NCBI GenBank assembly: GCA_003999685.1
Contig: CP021233.1
Location: 372,001-436,000 of the forward strand
Direction of reading: 5' to 3'
Length of the DNA stretch: 64,000 nt
DNA from: Taiwanofungus camphoratus
Lineage: Eukaryota; Basidiomycota; Agaricomycetes; Polyporales; Taiwanofungaceae
Under the pieces are notes generated by a model, which was not told the DNA's origin, did no database searches, and saw nothing but the letters and a program-made list of their open reading frames with translations. A program made the translations under genes and the position numbers. Shown piece after piece: positions 34,422-46,481 of this stretch; the stretch's first letter is position 1, and every line of letters starts with the position of its first letter.

Positions 34422-36900
34422 TCACACCGGCGGGCCCGGTTTCTCTCTGATCGGCTCGCCCAAGCCGTTCAGGCCATAACCGGCGCCGTTCGGGGCGTAA
34501 CCGACGCCGTTGAGAGCATAGCCCACGCCGTTCGCGCCATAGCGCGTTCCAGCCATGTCGTAGAGCATGCCGCCCGCGCCATAGCCCACGCCGCTCAGGC
34601 CGCCACCCATGCCGCCCGCGCCGTCGCTCATGATCTCCTCGAAGCGGCCGCGGTACCGCGCGACGTGCACGTCGTGCTCGGGCCCGACGAGGTGCCCCTT
34701 GTCGAGCTTGAACGCCTCGACCTCGCGGATGAAGTTCTCGAGGTCCTTGCAGCGCGCGGTGGACGCCTCGGGCTCGCCCGAGCCCCGCGCGCGCGCGAGG
34801 TACGAGGCGGCGAGCGTCGAGAGCCCGCCGAGCACCGCGGTCGCGATCGAGGTCTGTGTGGGGCAGGGCGGTCAGCGGTGTTTGGGCGGGGAGGAGGGGC
34901 GCTCACTTGGCGGCCGGACGTGGCTGCGGCGACGCCGGTCGTCACGGCGCCGAAGATGACCTGCATGCCGATGCAGATGTTCAGCGCATATGCCATCGTT
35001 CTTGCTGGAAAGGCGGCACGTCAGAAAAGCGCACCCTGCGTCTGGCGGCAGCCGGTGCACCGAGACCCACCTCTTTTTTGATATTTGACCAATGCGTCCT
35101 CGGCGTGCTTTAATGTTGGCCCCAGCCGCTGCTCCAGAGTCTTCTCTTTCATCTGGAAGGCCAAGAGACAGTAGCGCAATTGTGATTAGTACGTCACTGC
35201 CGATCCCGTCTCAAATTACTTACGGATGCGTCTGACAATCCCGTCCCAGACAATCTCCTCTCCGGATCATCGGTGGGGCGATTGATGACAGGGATCATGT
35301 AGTCCAGGCCCGACCTCCTCGACGCGAAACCATTCGCCGCCACCTCTGCATTTCCGAATCCCATTTCCGGACCCAACCCGTTGCCCAAAGCCGTCAGCGA
35401 CCGCTCCAACTGCCTCTCTCGCGCCCGCGGGGTCCGGCCGTCATGGCTCACAGCGCGAACAGGAAGGCTGAGGGTGGCATGCTCCGGCCGCATGCCGGCG
35501 CCATGTCCTGCGCTGCTAACGGCGCGCCGATCGGAATGAGCTCTTGGATGAGCTCTCGGGTAAGATAGGTCCGGCCCTGGCTGCAGCTGCACAGCGGCCA
35601 AGGGAGGCTCCTCTACAGGTGTGGTCTTGGGTGTGGGCGTGCGTGTGGGCGGGCGAGACGGCCCCGGTGCGCTGTCCAGGGGCTGGGACACGAGGATGGG
35701 CGAGGGGGCCGTGCCGGGCGTCGAGAGCGGTGCATAGGGGTCTGCTGTGCTGGGCGTAGTGAGCGGCGAGGGAGCCGGGTCGGCTGGGGGCTGCGCGAAA
35801 GCGGGGGGAGGCATAGCGATGGGTCCAGGTGCAGGCTGCGGGGGGTGTATCCTGGGGGTGTCCACTTCCACGCCACCCTCCTCGCGCTCTTCATGCGGTA
35901 AAGCCACGCCGGATGGAGGAGGGGGGACACGCTCATCTCGGCTCGAGTCCATGTCTGTGTGGCCAGACGAGCGGGAGGGGGAGACTATGATATTGTGCTG
36001 GGAAGCCAGCTGCGAGGAAATGTGATGGATTTAAGTAGCCGCATGTTAAGATTTGTGCAAATTTGGCAGCAACGGGATAGAGTTGCACGGAGGACAAAAG
36101 CGCACTGGTAAGGGTAGGGCAAGGCAGAGCTGATTCAATGTGAGTGAGCATCAGTGGCAGGACTTCCCTGCCATCTGCCTAGCAAGTCGACGACCCCCCG
36201 GCACTCCCCTCGGCTGCTCCCATCGTGCGCCAAAGTACTTGCTCGATCAGGGGATTCGCGGAATGGCGGGGGCAGGTTGTATTGTATGAGATTCAGACTT
36301 CAAGTTGTGATCAACTAGTAGACCAAACGCGCGATCATTGCGGGCGACCGTGTGCGGCAGCGTCGAACGAATCGCGTTCTTGACCTGTGTATCCATAAAA
36401 CCACCGTCTCGGTGCCACGCTCGGGGTCCTCTTCTCCCTCTCACGGCCACAGCCAGTGTCTCATGGCATGGCCAGACCAAAACTCTACCAACACCATCAT
36501 ATCCATTCTTCCCTTCATCCTACATATGGTATTCACGGCGGCTATAGAGATGCAGCCCACCGGAGAACCGTCAACACAGTACAAAGATAGAACGGATCCG
36601 GTCTGGGTCCTACGAGCAGCCGATCCCAGCAGTGCTTATAGACGTTCCTTAGCTACGTATGGTGATCTTTCTGGCGACACAAAATCACAATAGTCATATT
36701 TCAAGTCAAACGCCGTCATGTATGCGCTCTCTGTCGGCACTCCTCAAGACACGGGCGTTCGCGACACCGCTTGCACTCGGACCTGCTCTACGAATGTGTA
36801 TCCTCATTGCTCAAGTGGAGCGCACCTCCGAGTCTGTCGGACTCGTATGTCCTAGTTTGTCCTTCCGAGGTACAAAACGTCACGAGTACTCCACAAGTTC
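33900..36900. repeat. Segmental duplication, copy 2 (contains SLATT gene B)
   Basis: Counterpart of 28540-31600 in the same orientation, about 5.3 kb away. The offset is 5465 bases at the stop codons, 5236 at the start codons and ~5340 in the upstream flank, so small insertions and deletions have built up in both copies. Confidence 0.7.
34422..35952 (-). CDS. SLATT_fungal two-TM domain protein, copy B
   Basis: Four exons (35952-35224, 35152-35071, 35004-34907, 34853-34422) give 446 residues; exons 2 and 3 have exactly the lengths of copy A (82 and 98 nt). Residues 1-243 are Pro/Ser/Thr-rich and disordered and align to copy A mainly at the start (MDSSRDERVPPPPSG against MDSGQDERALPPLPD) and near the end of exon 1. 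The SLATT core has TM1 (MAYALNICIGMQVIFGAVT), TM2 (AVLGGLSTLAASYLARARG) and helix EPEASTARCKDLENFIREV. The C-terminal tail has regular nine-residue repeats such as GVGYALN, about six units, cleaner than in copy A. Both end EPIREK[TP]GPP. Role as for copy A: a membrane protein of a family tied to conflict systems, function in fungi unknown. Confidence 0.88.
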
Positions 36901-37139
36901 TACATACGCCCACAAGTCCATAGGCGTCCATCCCTGCTACAGATATATGAACCACACCGGGTAAAGTCTTGTGCATCACATGCATTGCAAAGTAGTGTAC
37001 ATTTGTGTATTGCATTCGTCCCAAACTGTCCTGGCAGCATCGCTTTCATTTCCCGTAAACGCCTCTCCAAGTCCTTTATTAGTGCGGTTGCTACACTGCA
37101 GCGCGAGTCCCATGTATATTAATACTTTTAGTCCGAGCG
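35953..37139. other. Region upstream of SLATT gene B and downstream of URA2
   Basis: No gene is supported. The part up to ~36900 is the upstream flank shared with copy A of the duplication. The last ~200 bases lie beyond the URA2 stop codon and should contain its 3' untranslated region. Confidence 0.45.
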
Positions 37140-40100
37140 TCACCCCATGACGCTCGCCAGCAGAGCCATGCGGATCTGTCCAGCGCCAGGTGTCAGGAAC
37201 AGCCGTGCAAATCAGATGGATACACTCACGAAGAGCCCATAACGCATCTGCCGGAAATAGACAGCCCGCCGCGAATCGAAGTCCACGTCCGGATCGATTT
37301 CTGCACGCAGGGAAGCCAGCCGTCTCATCAGCGATCAATCAGCGCACACGGCTGCCCGCCGGGCGGCAAGACGGACAAAAAGCGGAGGGCACACGCACCG
37401 TTCACCCGTGGCAGCGGGTGCATCACGATCATCTCCTCCTTCGCGCGCGAGAGCAGCGCGTGGTCGATGCGGTACCCGTCCTTGACAGCCGCCCACTCCG
37501 CGTTGTCCTTGAAGCGCTCCTTCTGCAGCCGCGTCACGTATAGCACGTCCGTCTCCCCGAGCACCTCCTCCAGCGACTCGCACTGGCGCACCTGCGCGCC
37601 CGCGCGCCGCGCGGCCGAGACGACGCTCGCGGGCATTGCGAGCGCGGGCGGGGAGACGAAGTTGAGGCGCACGGAGTACAGGCAGAGCAGCGTCACGAGG
37701 CTGTGGACGGTCCGGCCGTTCTTGAGGTCCCCGAGGAGCGTGATGGTGCGCCCGTTGACCGTGCCCAGTTCCGACCGGATGGTGTACACATCAAGAAGAG
37801 CCTGATAGTTAGACACAAGACAAAGTGATAAGGTAAGAAAAAAAAAGGATGCGCGAGTTGTGGCTCCCGTACGCACCTGCGTGGGGTGCTCCCCGATACC
37901 ATCGCCCGCGTTCAGGATGGGCACAGGCGAGAACTTGGCTGCGAGCTGCGAGCTGCCCACCTCCGGGTGGCGTATCACGATGGCGTCCGCGTAGCAGCCC
38001 AGCGTCCTGATCGTGTCCGGGAGCGTCTCGCCCTTGAGCACGCTCGACGCGTCCACATGCACGTTGACGACCTCGCCCCCGCAGCGCTTCATCGCGGCGT
38101 CGAACGACGAGTGCGTGCGCGTCGACGGCTCGTAGAACAGCGTGCAGAGCACCTTGCCCTTGAGGATGTCGAGCGTGCCGTTGCGCTCGACCTGCAGCTG
38201 CATCTCGTGTGCGAGCGAGAAGAGCTCGTGCACGTCGCGGTGCCCGAGCTGCTTCACAGACAGGATGTGCTTCCGGTGGAAGGCCGGATGCGGCAGCAGG
38301 TGCGTGAAGACGTGCGGCGCCGCGGTAGGGCCGTATAGTGGCGCGACGGTCGACGACGTCGCTGTTGCTACCGCATGCGTGGGTTGTGTCTGGGAAGCTA
38401 ATTCGACCCCCTTGGACACTGGAGAAGCTACGGCGCCAAGGTCTGGCTTTGGCCCGGAGACGGACATCGACCTCTCCGAGGAGATATGGCTGATTGTCGC
38501 GCTGGAGATGTCCCGTCCCAGGGGCACGGCCGTCACCTCCCCGTCAAGGAATGCAGTCTGCCCGTGAACAAGCACCCTGTGCACACCGCCGTTGACGACG
38601 GCTCCCTCCAGAGGTGACCAGCACTTGCCCCGGTTCGTAAAGTGCGACTTGCGCCCGACGACGATCTCTACGCTGGTGTGGCTCTGGTCGGGGAGACCGA
38701 AGATGCGGACCGGGTTATCGTGTAGACGCAGGCGGATGTCGTCTAGTGTGAGACGCCCTGCGGCGACGGCGCTAAGGAGAAGAGGTAGAGTCTCCTCGAT
38801 ACCTGACCACGCACTTCCATCCTTACCGAGCTCGCGTGCGAGCTGGTAGGGGACGGTGCCCACAGAGAAGGCATCGATCACATCCAGACTTTTCCAAAGT
38901 GCTTCCTGGTCCTGTTTATATGGCAAGCAAGTGGTTCCAGGAAACTGCTCTCGAGTGAAGAACAGTGTGTAGACGGAGACATCACAGGTAACCTTCATCT
39001 GTTTCCCTTTACTGAGAGAGATCAGGAGCAAGTCCTCCTTGCTCTGGACATCAGTGACGTGCAGGCTTCGGTTGTGCAGACCGGCAAGCAGGAGTAGGGG
39101 AGCGAGGTTTGCACCGCTGGCATCAGTGACAATAGGCTTATCAACAGGCCAGGCAGAGAAGTGCTCAGCAACAGCAGAGATCCGGCTATCTGTGTCGTTA
39201 TAGTGGAAGGGAATGAAGAGTGATTTTATGTCAGCCTCAGTCTCCTCGTCGAGACAGTTTACGTTTCCAACCGTGGCGGTTATACTTAATGCATAGTTGC
39301 AGTACGAGGAGCCTGCAATGTTGGCGCGGGCAAGCCCAAGGGATGTCTGGTCAGTGATCTTACTCTCTTCTCCCACAGGAAGGACAAGAGCAGTGACAAA
39401 TCCTCCACTGATAGACGCCTTGGTAGCATTAGTAAAGTCAGTGCTGCTCAGGACAGTGAGGCCAGGGACGTAGGCGGCGATGTTGACGAGACCAGTGAAG
39501 GTGTGCGTGTCGTGCGAAGTTTTCGCATCTACAGGGGAAACCTCTAAGGGCAATCTGCGAACCAGCGCTTCAAAGAGAATTTTTGCGACCTTCACATTCG
39601 TGATCAAGGGTACAGCGAAATCGACAGCCATGCGTCGGGTACGATAACCCTTACTGGCATAGCTGGCAGGTCGACGGTAGTGGTTCTTTGAGGGAAGGTT
39701 GATGTACATGTCAATCAGATTGTTTGCAAGGTGCTGAGTTAGAGAGTACTCCGACTTCTGCTCACTATCCTCTCCGAGGGTCTCTAGGTACTGTGCGAGC
39801 GTAAGTCGCGGTAAAACTAATGTGAAATGCCACTAACCTTGCAGGGAACGTTGTGCTCAGTGAGGAAGTCTGCAGTACCCGAGGTAGCGAATATGTTATA
39901 TCCAGCGGCATGGAGCTTCTGCACTGAGGGAAGAATCTCCAGTTTCTCCTTGTAACCTCCGATGGAGAATAAAATGTTCTTTTTCGGTAGGACTATGCCA
40001 GTGGAGATAAGGGCTTTGACGTACGCTTCGTACTTGTCTTTCCCAAAGCACGCGACCTCTCCGGTAGACGCCATCTCGACACCGAGTACCGGATCAGCGC

Positions 40101-43100
40101 CAGAGAGGCGACTGAAGCTGAATTGGGGAACCTTAACGCCGACATAGTCCGCAGGTAAGCTGATATACGGGTACGGCTCAACGGGCAAGTCTAGCATAAC
40201 TTTTGTAGCCATCTCAATCGCATCCACCCCAGTGACCTTAGAGACGAATGGGAACGAGCGCGCAGCACGAAGGTTGCACTCAATAACCTTGATTTCGTTG
40301 TTCTTCGCAATGAACTGGATATTGTATGGTCCCGTTACGTTCAGCGCATTCCCAATCTTCGCCGTTGCTTCTTCAATCTGGCGAACGGTCTCCGGGTCGA
40401 GATCCTGCGGCGGGTGGATCAATGTCGCATCTCCAGAGTGCACGCCCGCATTCTCCACGTGTTCGGAGATGTAATGCATGATTAACTTGCCGTCCTTAGC
40501 AATAGCGTCCATCTCGATCTCTTTGGCGCCTTCAATATACTTCGAAATCACCACGGGGTGTTCGCGGGAGACGGCTGTAGCTTGGGAAAGATAACTTGAC
40601 AAATCGTTTTGACTGAAGACCACATTCATCGCGGCACCGGACAGTACATATGATGGGCGGACAAGAACGGGGTAGCCAACCTTCTCGCAGAACGCATGCG
40701 CCTCGTCATGGCTTGAAAGCTCCTTCCACTGAGGCTGGTCAACCCCGATCTCGTCCAGTAAGCGAGAGAACTTGAACCTGTTCTCGGCAGTATCGATCAT
40801 CTCCGGAGATGTCCCATAAATCTTCACATTCTGGCGATACAGTGGCAAGGCAATATTGTTGGGTGTCTGACCGCCCATGGAAATGATAACACCCCGAGAC
40901 GACTCAGCGTCATAGATATCCAAGATTGTCTCCAGGCTGATGTTCTCGAAGTAAAGTCGGTCCGCCTCGTCATAGTCAGTACTAACAGTTTCGGGGTTGT
41001 AGTTGACCATGACAGTGGGAAGACCGTTGTCACGCAGCGTTCTGATAGCGCGGACAGCACACCAATCAAACTCGACCGAAGAACCGATACGGTAAACACC
41101 AGAGCCAAGGACCATTACACCGCGGTCATCGAACTTGACATCGTGCTCGACGGCATTGTACGTTGTGTATAGATAATTGGTGTATGCTGGGAACTCTGCT
41201 GCAACGGTGTCAATCTGCTTCACGTAAGGCATGATACCGTATTCCTGGCGCAGGCGGCGGACAGCAAGTTCTGTTGACCCCATGCAAGTGGCAAGTTGGC
41301 GGTCAGAGAAGCCAAGCTGTTTTGCCTTTCGGAGTAGGTCACTACCGAGGGTAGATATGGTACAGGTACTATGCATGAATTAGACATTAATTCACCTGTA
41401 TACCCACATTAAATCGTCTCAATGACTCACGAGAGATGCTCTTCCATGTTGTAGATCGATTGCAGTTTCGTCAAAAACCATTTGTCGATATTTGACATCT
41501 GCCAGATCTTCTCGACACTATAGCCTCGATGGAAGGCAATGGCAATGGCGAAGATTCGCTTGTCAGTGGGATTCATGAGCTCCTCGTCAATATCCTCCAC
41601 AAAGTCATTCTGCAGCAAGGATTCTGAGAACCATCTCCACCAAGGGAGATGCAGATAAGAAGCCAACCTTTGCAAATCCGGAGAATTGATCGTCAATGGC
41701 TCGGATGGCTTTTTGGATGGTCTCTTGGAATGTACGACCTATACTCATTACCTCACCTACACTCTTCATGCTGCTGCTGAGCAGCCTACTGACGCGACTG
41801 AACTTTTTCAAGTCCCATCGAGGGATCTTGACGACGACATAGTCCAGGCTCGGCTCGAAGCAGGCACTGGTGACCTTTGTGACCGAGTTTTTGATCTCGT
41901 TCAAGGGTATACCTAGGCCAAGTTTTGCCGCGATGAAAGCCAGAGGATATCCTGTGGCTTTTGAAGCGAGGGCAGAAGACCGTGAAAGTCGAGCGTTAAC
42001 CTACGGCAAAAGCGTTAGCGAATGAGGGCCTTCTAAAGATGGATGGTGGGAAACGTACTTCGATAATACAGTACTCCCGAGAAGTCGGGTTCAGGGCATA
42101 CTGGATATTGCATTCGCCCACAACTCCCAAGTGTCGAATAACATTGATTGCTGTGGTACGAAGCATGTTATAGTCTCCGTCCGAGAGCGTCTGCGACGGA
42201 GCTACAACGATCGAATCACCGGTGTGGATACCCAAGGGGTCGAAGTTCTGAAAGAGTATCTTTGGATTCCGTCACTTCAAATCAGGACTCAATGGATGCG
42301 TACCTCCATATTGCAGACTGTAATACAATTGTCTCGACAGTCTCTGACAACTTCGTATTCAATCTCTTTCCAGCCTTTCATACTCTTCTCGACGAGGACC
42401 TGTGGACTAGTGGCGAATGCCTTGGTGCAGAGCGCTTTCAACTGTTTCTTGTCCTGCGCAAATCCGGAACCAAGGCCACCGAGTGCATACGCAGCGCGCA
42501 CGATAACGGGATATCCAATCGTGTCTGCAGCAGCAATCGCCTCGTCTAGCGTTGTTGCTGTTGCTGATTGTGCACACCGCTCGCCGATCTCCGCCATCGC
42601 GCTGGCGAAAAGCTGCCTGTCCTCCGTAGTGATGATCGTATCAATCGGCGTTCCAAGGACTGTGCAACCGAGTGCCTCGAACTCGTCCTTCAGTTTTATC
42701 CCAACATTGAGTGCAGTCTGCCCTCCGAATGTGACATAAATTCCATCAGGCTTCTCATACTTGATGATTTTGCGCACGAACTCTGGAGTAACAGGTAGGA
42801 AGTATACCTTGTCGGCGAGGCCCCTGGACGTAGCGATTGTTGCAATATTCGGGTTTACAAGGATAGTGTAAATGCCCTCTTCCTTGAGAGCCTTGATTGC
42901 CTGCGATCCAGAATAGTCGAACTCGCCTGCCTGGCCAATGGAGAGCCCACCTGACCCGAGGATGAGTACTTTTTGTACATTTGAGCGAGGGACACGCTTT
43001 TCGTTGTCTTCCTTCTTTCCGCCTGGCATGGAAATAGGGACGAGGCTGCGGGTCTTAGCGCAATCCAAAATGTTCTGAATGAAGACGTCGAAGAGAAACT

Positions 43101-44478
43101 CAGTGTCACGAGGCCCAGGGGTCGATTCTGGGTGGAACTGCACAGAAAAGAAGGGTTTATCGACGCAGTAGATACCTTCATTACTGCCGTCGTTTGCATT
43201 TTGGAACAATTCCTCCCAACCGTCAGGAAGAGTGGCTGTATCAACCTGGAAACCATGATTTTGACTCGTAATATAGCATCGCCCACTGAGAGCGTCCGTG
43301 CAGGGGATATTGTGACCGCGGTTGCCGTATTTCATCTTTGACGTCGAAGCTCCGGCAGCCAACGCCAGCAATTGGTGTCCGAGACAAATACCGAAAATAG
43401 GTCTGTCCTCTTTCTGCATCGCCTTAGCTAAGCGCTCGATGGTCGGTTTGACCATTGTAGGATCACCGGGACCGTTCGACACGAACAACCCATCGAAGGG
43501 CTCTTCCGTCTCTGCCAAATAATTGTAATCCCAGGGAACAACCTTGAGTTCTACTCCACGATGTGTGAAGCAACGAATTTGATTGAACTTCATGCCCACA
43601 TCCACTGCGAGGACACGCAGGGTTCTTCTTTCGACTGGGTGTATCCGCGGTTTGACGACCGGCTTGTACAGCCGAGGAGACTTAGTTGAAACCACAGCGA
43701 CAAGGTTCTCTTGGTTGGGATCTTGAAAGGGAACGTCTACATAATCCTCACGCCAAGCACCATTACCCAATGAGCCAGGAGGGGAGGGCGCCCGAGAGGC
43801 AGGCTGGGACTCAGGCATGAAGAAGCGTCTTCTGGAAATTAGTGCATCCGTTCGTTTTGCTAGGATCTTACCAAGCATGGATCCCCTTTCGCGGATCTTT
43901 TTTGTGAGCGCGCGTGTATCCACACCGAAGATGGCCGGCACCCCACTCTCCTTGAGCCATGCACCTAAGGAGGAACCAGCCAAAAAATGACTGTAATCTT
44001 CCGAATAGAAACCTACGACCACAGCCGCGACATGAATGCGCGAGGACTCGAAGTCGACCGGAAGGTCCTCGACGGAACTCGACTTCGGACGAGGTGGTAC
44101 ACCGTAGTTACCAATCAATGGGTATGTCAGTATGAGGATCTGGCCTTCGTATGAAGGATCGGTCAGAGACTCGGTGTAGCCAACCATGCCTAGACCACAT
44201 AAAAAATATCGTCAGACATGAAGACACGCCATACCAATTTACTGACCGGTTTGGAAAACGCATTCCCCTGCTACGCTCTTACCCTCGGCTCCGAAACTGA
44301 TTCCGCGGAACGCGGTGCCATCGGCCAATTCGAGAACGGCCTCAGTTGCTGCATTTTCGTCTCGCAAAGGCGACGCGGTGATAGGGGGTACAGGAAAACC
44401 ATTAGGATAGTTGCTGGCGGAACGGGCGAGAACTGGTCGAACGACATCGGGCTTGAGGGTGGGATTGGATAGGGCCAT
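37140..44478 (-). CDS. URA2: Multifunctional pyrimidine enzyme: glutamine amidotransferase, CPSase II, inactive DHOase-like, ATCase
   Basis: Ten exons (44478-44247, 44189-42304, 42247-42059, 42000-41668, 41609-41431, 41368-39838, 39790-37877, 37801-37399, 37300-37230, 37175-37140) give 2257 residues, close to yeast Ura2. Order: class I glutaminase ([16 protein letters not shown]; ~50-420), carbamoyl phosphate synthetase halves ([19 protein letters not shown] near 475; [19 protein letters not shown]), an MGS-like allosteric part, a dihydroorotase-like domain (~1530-1850), and aspartate transcarbamoylase (~1950-2257; [23 protein letters not shown]). It makes carbamoyl phosphate from glutamine and couples it to aspartate, the first steps of UMP synthesis, with UTP feedback expected at the MGS-like region. 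The metal-binding His-x-His of true DHOases is absent (NIAAYVP in its place), as in other fungi. The 75-nt intron 37802-37876 is in frame. Confidence 0.98.
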
Positions 44479-44920
44479 GGTCGTGGTCAAAAAAAATGGA
44501 TGAATTTGGTGAAATATAGACCTCTTCCTCTTCGCTCGCACCACGAGTGATTCGAGTGAAGAGGAAGAGGAGAAAAGAAAAAATTGCTCTGCGGATACGC
44601 GTTCAGCTCGAGCTCACGTGGGCCTGAGAAATTTGACATCAGGACTCGATCGATTGAGAACTTCGTTACGTAATATTCTGCTGGCCAGAACTGTACCTAC
44701 CGGAAAAGGGGATCTAGCACTGACACACGTGACAAGAATACCATCGTACGACTGCGTAGTCGTCGAAATAAAAATCCACTTCGCGAAGCCACATGTGCTG
44801 ACTGAAGTAACATAAAACAGCCAACAACTAAGCATATTTCCACACCTTCCCTCCCACCATCAACGCGGTCGAGTGGTCCCCAAAGGTTTACTTCTGGTTC
44901 GCTGTCAATAGCTGAATACG
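44479..44920. promoter_or_regulatory. Divergent promoter between URA2 and ERG25
   Basis: The two start codons face away from each other across 442 bases, so both promoters lie here. Just upstream of URA2 is a purine/pyrimidine-biased tract (GAAGAGGAAGAGG at ~44556-44568 and its near mirror image at ~44521). No sterol regulatory element could be named with confidence. Confidence 0.6.
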
Positions 44921-46132
44921 ATGAACTCGACGGCTCCCGTATACGAATCTGCTGAGGTGTTATACGCCAACACCGACTTCAGTAAGCTAAACTGGGCGGA
45001 GCAGCAGTGGGCTGCCTGGTACCTATGGATCGGTAATCCCGTCATCGCAACTGGTCTCATGAGCTTCCTTCTCCATGAGGTGTGTGTGGTCCGACCATGA
45101 TGTTGAGGTGTGGCGCTTCAATATAGTCTCCCGCAGTTTGTCTACTTTGGCCGTTGCATTCCCTGGATTATCATCGATGCTATTCCTTACTTCCGCCAGT
45201 GGAAGCTCCAGCCCAACAAGATCCCAACCCCACAGGAGCAATGGGAATGCACCAAACAGGTTCTCTACTCTCATTTCACAATCGAGCTTCCCATGGTGCG
45301 TTGTTTCTTTCGCTGCATATGGCAAGTGCCCACAGATAGACGTTCAGATTTGGTTCTTCCACCCTATGGCCGAGATGTTCAACATGTCTACATGGCAAGT
45401 TCCCTTCCCTTCATGGAAGCTCATGGTACCCCAGGTTGCGTCGTTCTTCGTTTTTGAGGACATGTTTCACTACTTCGGTGCGTCGATCACTGTTACTCCT
45501 TGATTGTTCTTACCTTTGTTCTCTTCAAGCCCACCAGGCACTCCATTGGGGCCCTCTGTACAAGCACATCCACAAGCTTCATCATAAGTACTCCGCGCCT
45601 TTTGGTCTTGCGGCTGAATTCGCCCACCCTGCTGAGGTGATGATCCTTGGTACTGGGACGATTGCTGGTCCTCTCCTTTACTGCTACTTCCGTCGTGACC
45701 TGCACATTTTCACAATGTACATTTGGATCACCCTCCGTCTGTTCCAAGCTGTTGACGCACACAGTGGTTATGGCAAGTTTCTTGCTCTCCACTTGATTAT
45801 TTATATGCTGATCATCACTTCTTTATACAGATTTCCCGTGGTCGCTGCAGCACATCGTTCCTTTCTGGTCCGGAGCTGAGCATCACGACTTCCACCACAT
45901 GGCGTTTGTCAACAACTTCTCAACATCTTTCCGCTGGTGTGACCGTCTCTTTGGCACGGATGACAAGTATCGCCAGTACCGTGAGCGCATGCGGGCCATG
46001 AAGAAAGCTAACATGTCAAAGGAGGAGTTTGCCGCGATGGAGAGGAAGATGCTGGTCGAGATTGAGGCCGAGGGTGTGAAGGCGGAGGCCCAGACCGAGT
46101 CTTACAAGTATGGCAAGGCAAAGACTGCTTGA
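44921..46132 (+). CDS. ERG25: C-4 methylsterol oxidase
   Basis: Five exons (44921-45079, 45137-45295, 45348-45477, 45530-45772, 45831-46132) encode 330 residues. It is a membrane-bound non-haem di-iron oxygenase of the fatty-acid hydroxylase superfamily. Histidine boxes are visible as [21 protein letters not shown] and [12 protein letters not shown], and DAHSGYDFPW is a family hallmark. Hydrophobic segments at ~45-65, ~85-105, ~150-170 and ~205-235 place it in the ER membrane. It removes the C-4 methyl groups during ergosterol synthesis together with Erg26 and Erg27. The last intron (45773-45830) begins GCAAGT rather than GT; joining TAT-G to AT-TTC to restore HSGYDFPW requires it. The charged C-terminal tail (from ~290) is longer than in yeast Erg25. 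Confidence 0.97.
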
Positions 46133-46481
46133 TTTTTCGACCATGTGCGTTCATAACGGGGATACTCATAATACCGCATTGCCCCTTACTATTACACTCC
46201 GAAGACCCATAATATGCTTGCAAAATGTAACTCATTCTTGACATATTAGAAGAGCATCCTCGTAGATTCATGGTGTCTCACCTGTGTGCTCAATCAGGTT
46301 GCTCAGATCACTTCATATGGAAACTGAGCTTCCCTATATGGTATGATATGGCTCGTGACTGCTGGAGTCGGACCGAGTCTGTTTCACAAGTATTCAGCAA
46401 ACTCTAGATAGCTCTCTTCCCCTTCTAGGATATTGCAAGAACAGACTATCTCGTTCATCTTGTCTTGCACTCTTGTTGACG
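46133..46481. other. Spacer between ERG25 and the F-box gene
   Basis: 349 bases between two genes in the same direction; no coding sequence is seen. Confidence 0.45.

Noticed and set aside
37886-38338. Long open frames on the plus strand opposite URA2
   Set aside because: They are antisense frames kept open by the high GC third positions of URA2; no domain and no splice partners.
43800-43870. Possible extra intron in URA2 (GTAAGATCC...TTTCCAG)
   Set aside because: Removing it shifts the frame, whereas the uninterrupted frame continues into conserved amidotransferase sequence, so it is read as coding.
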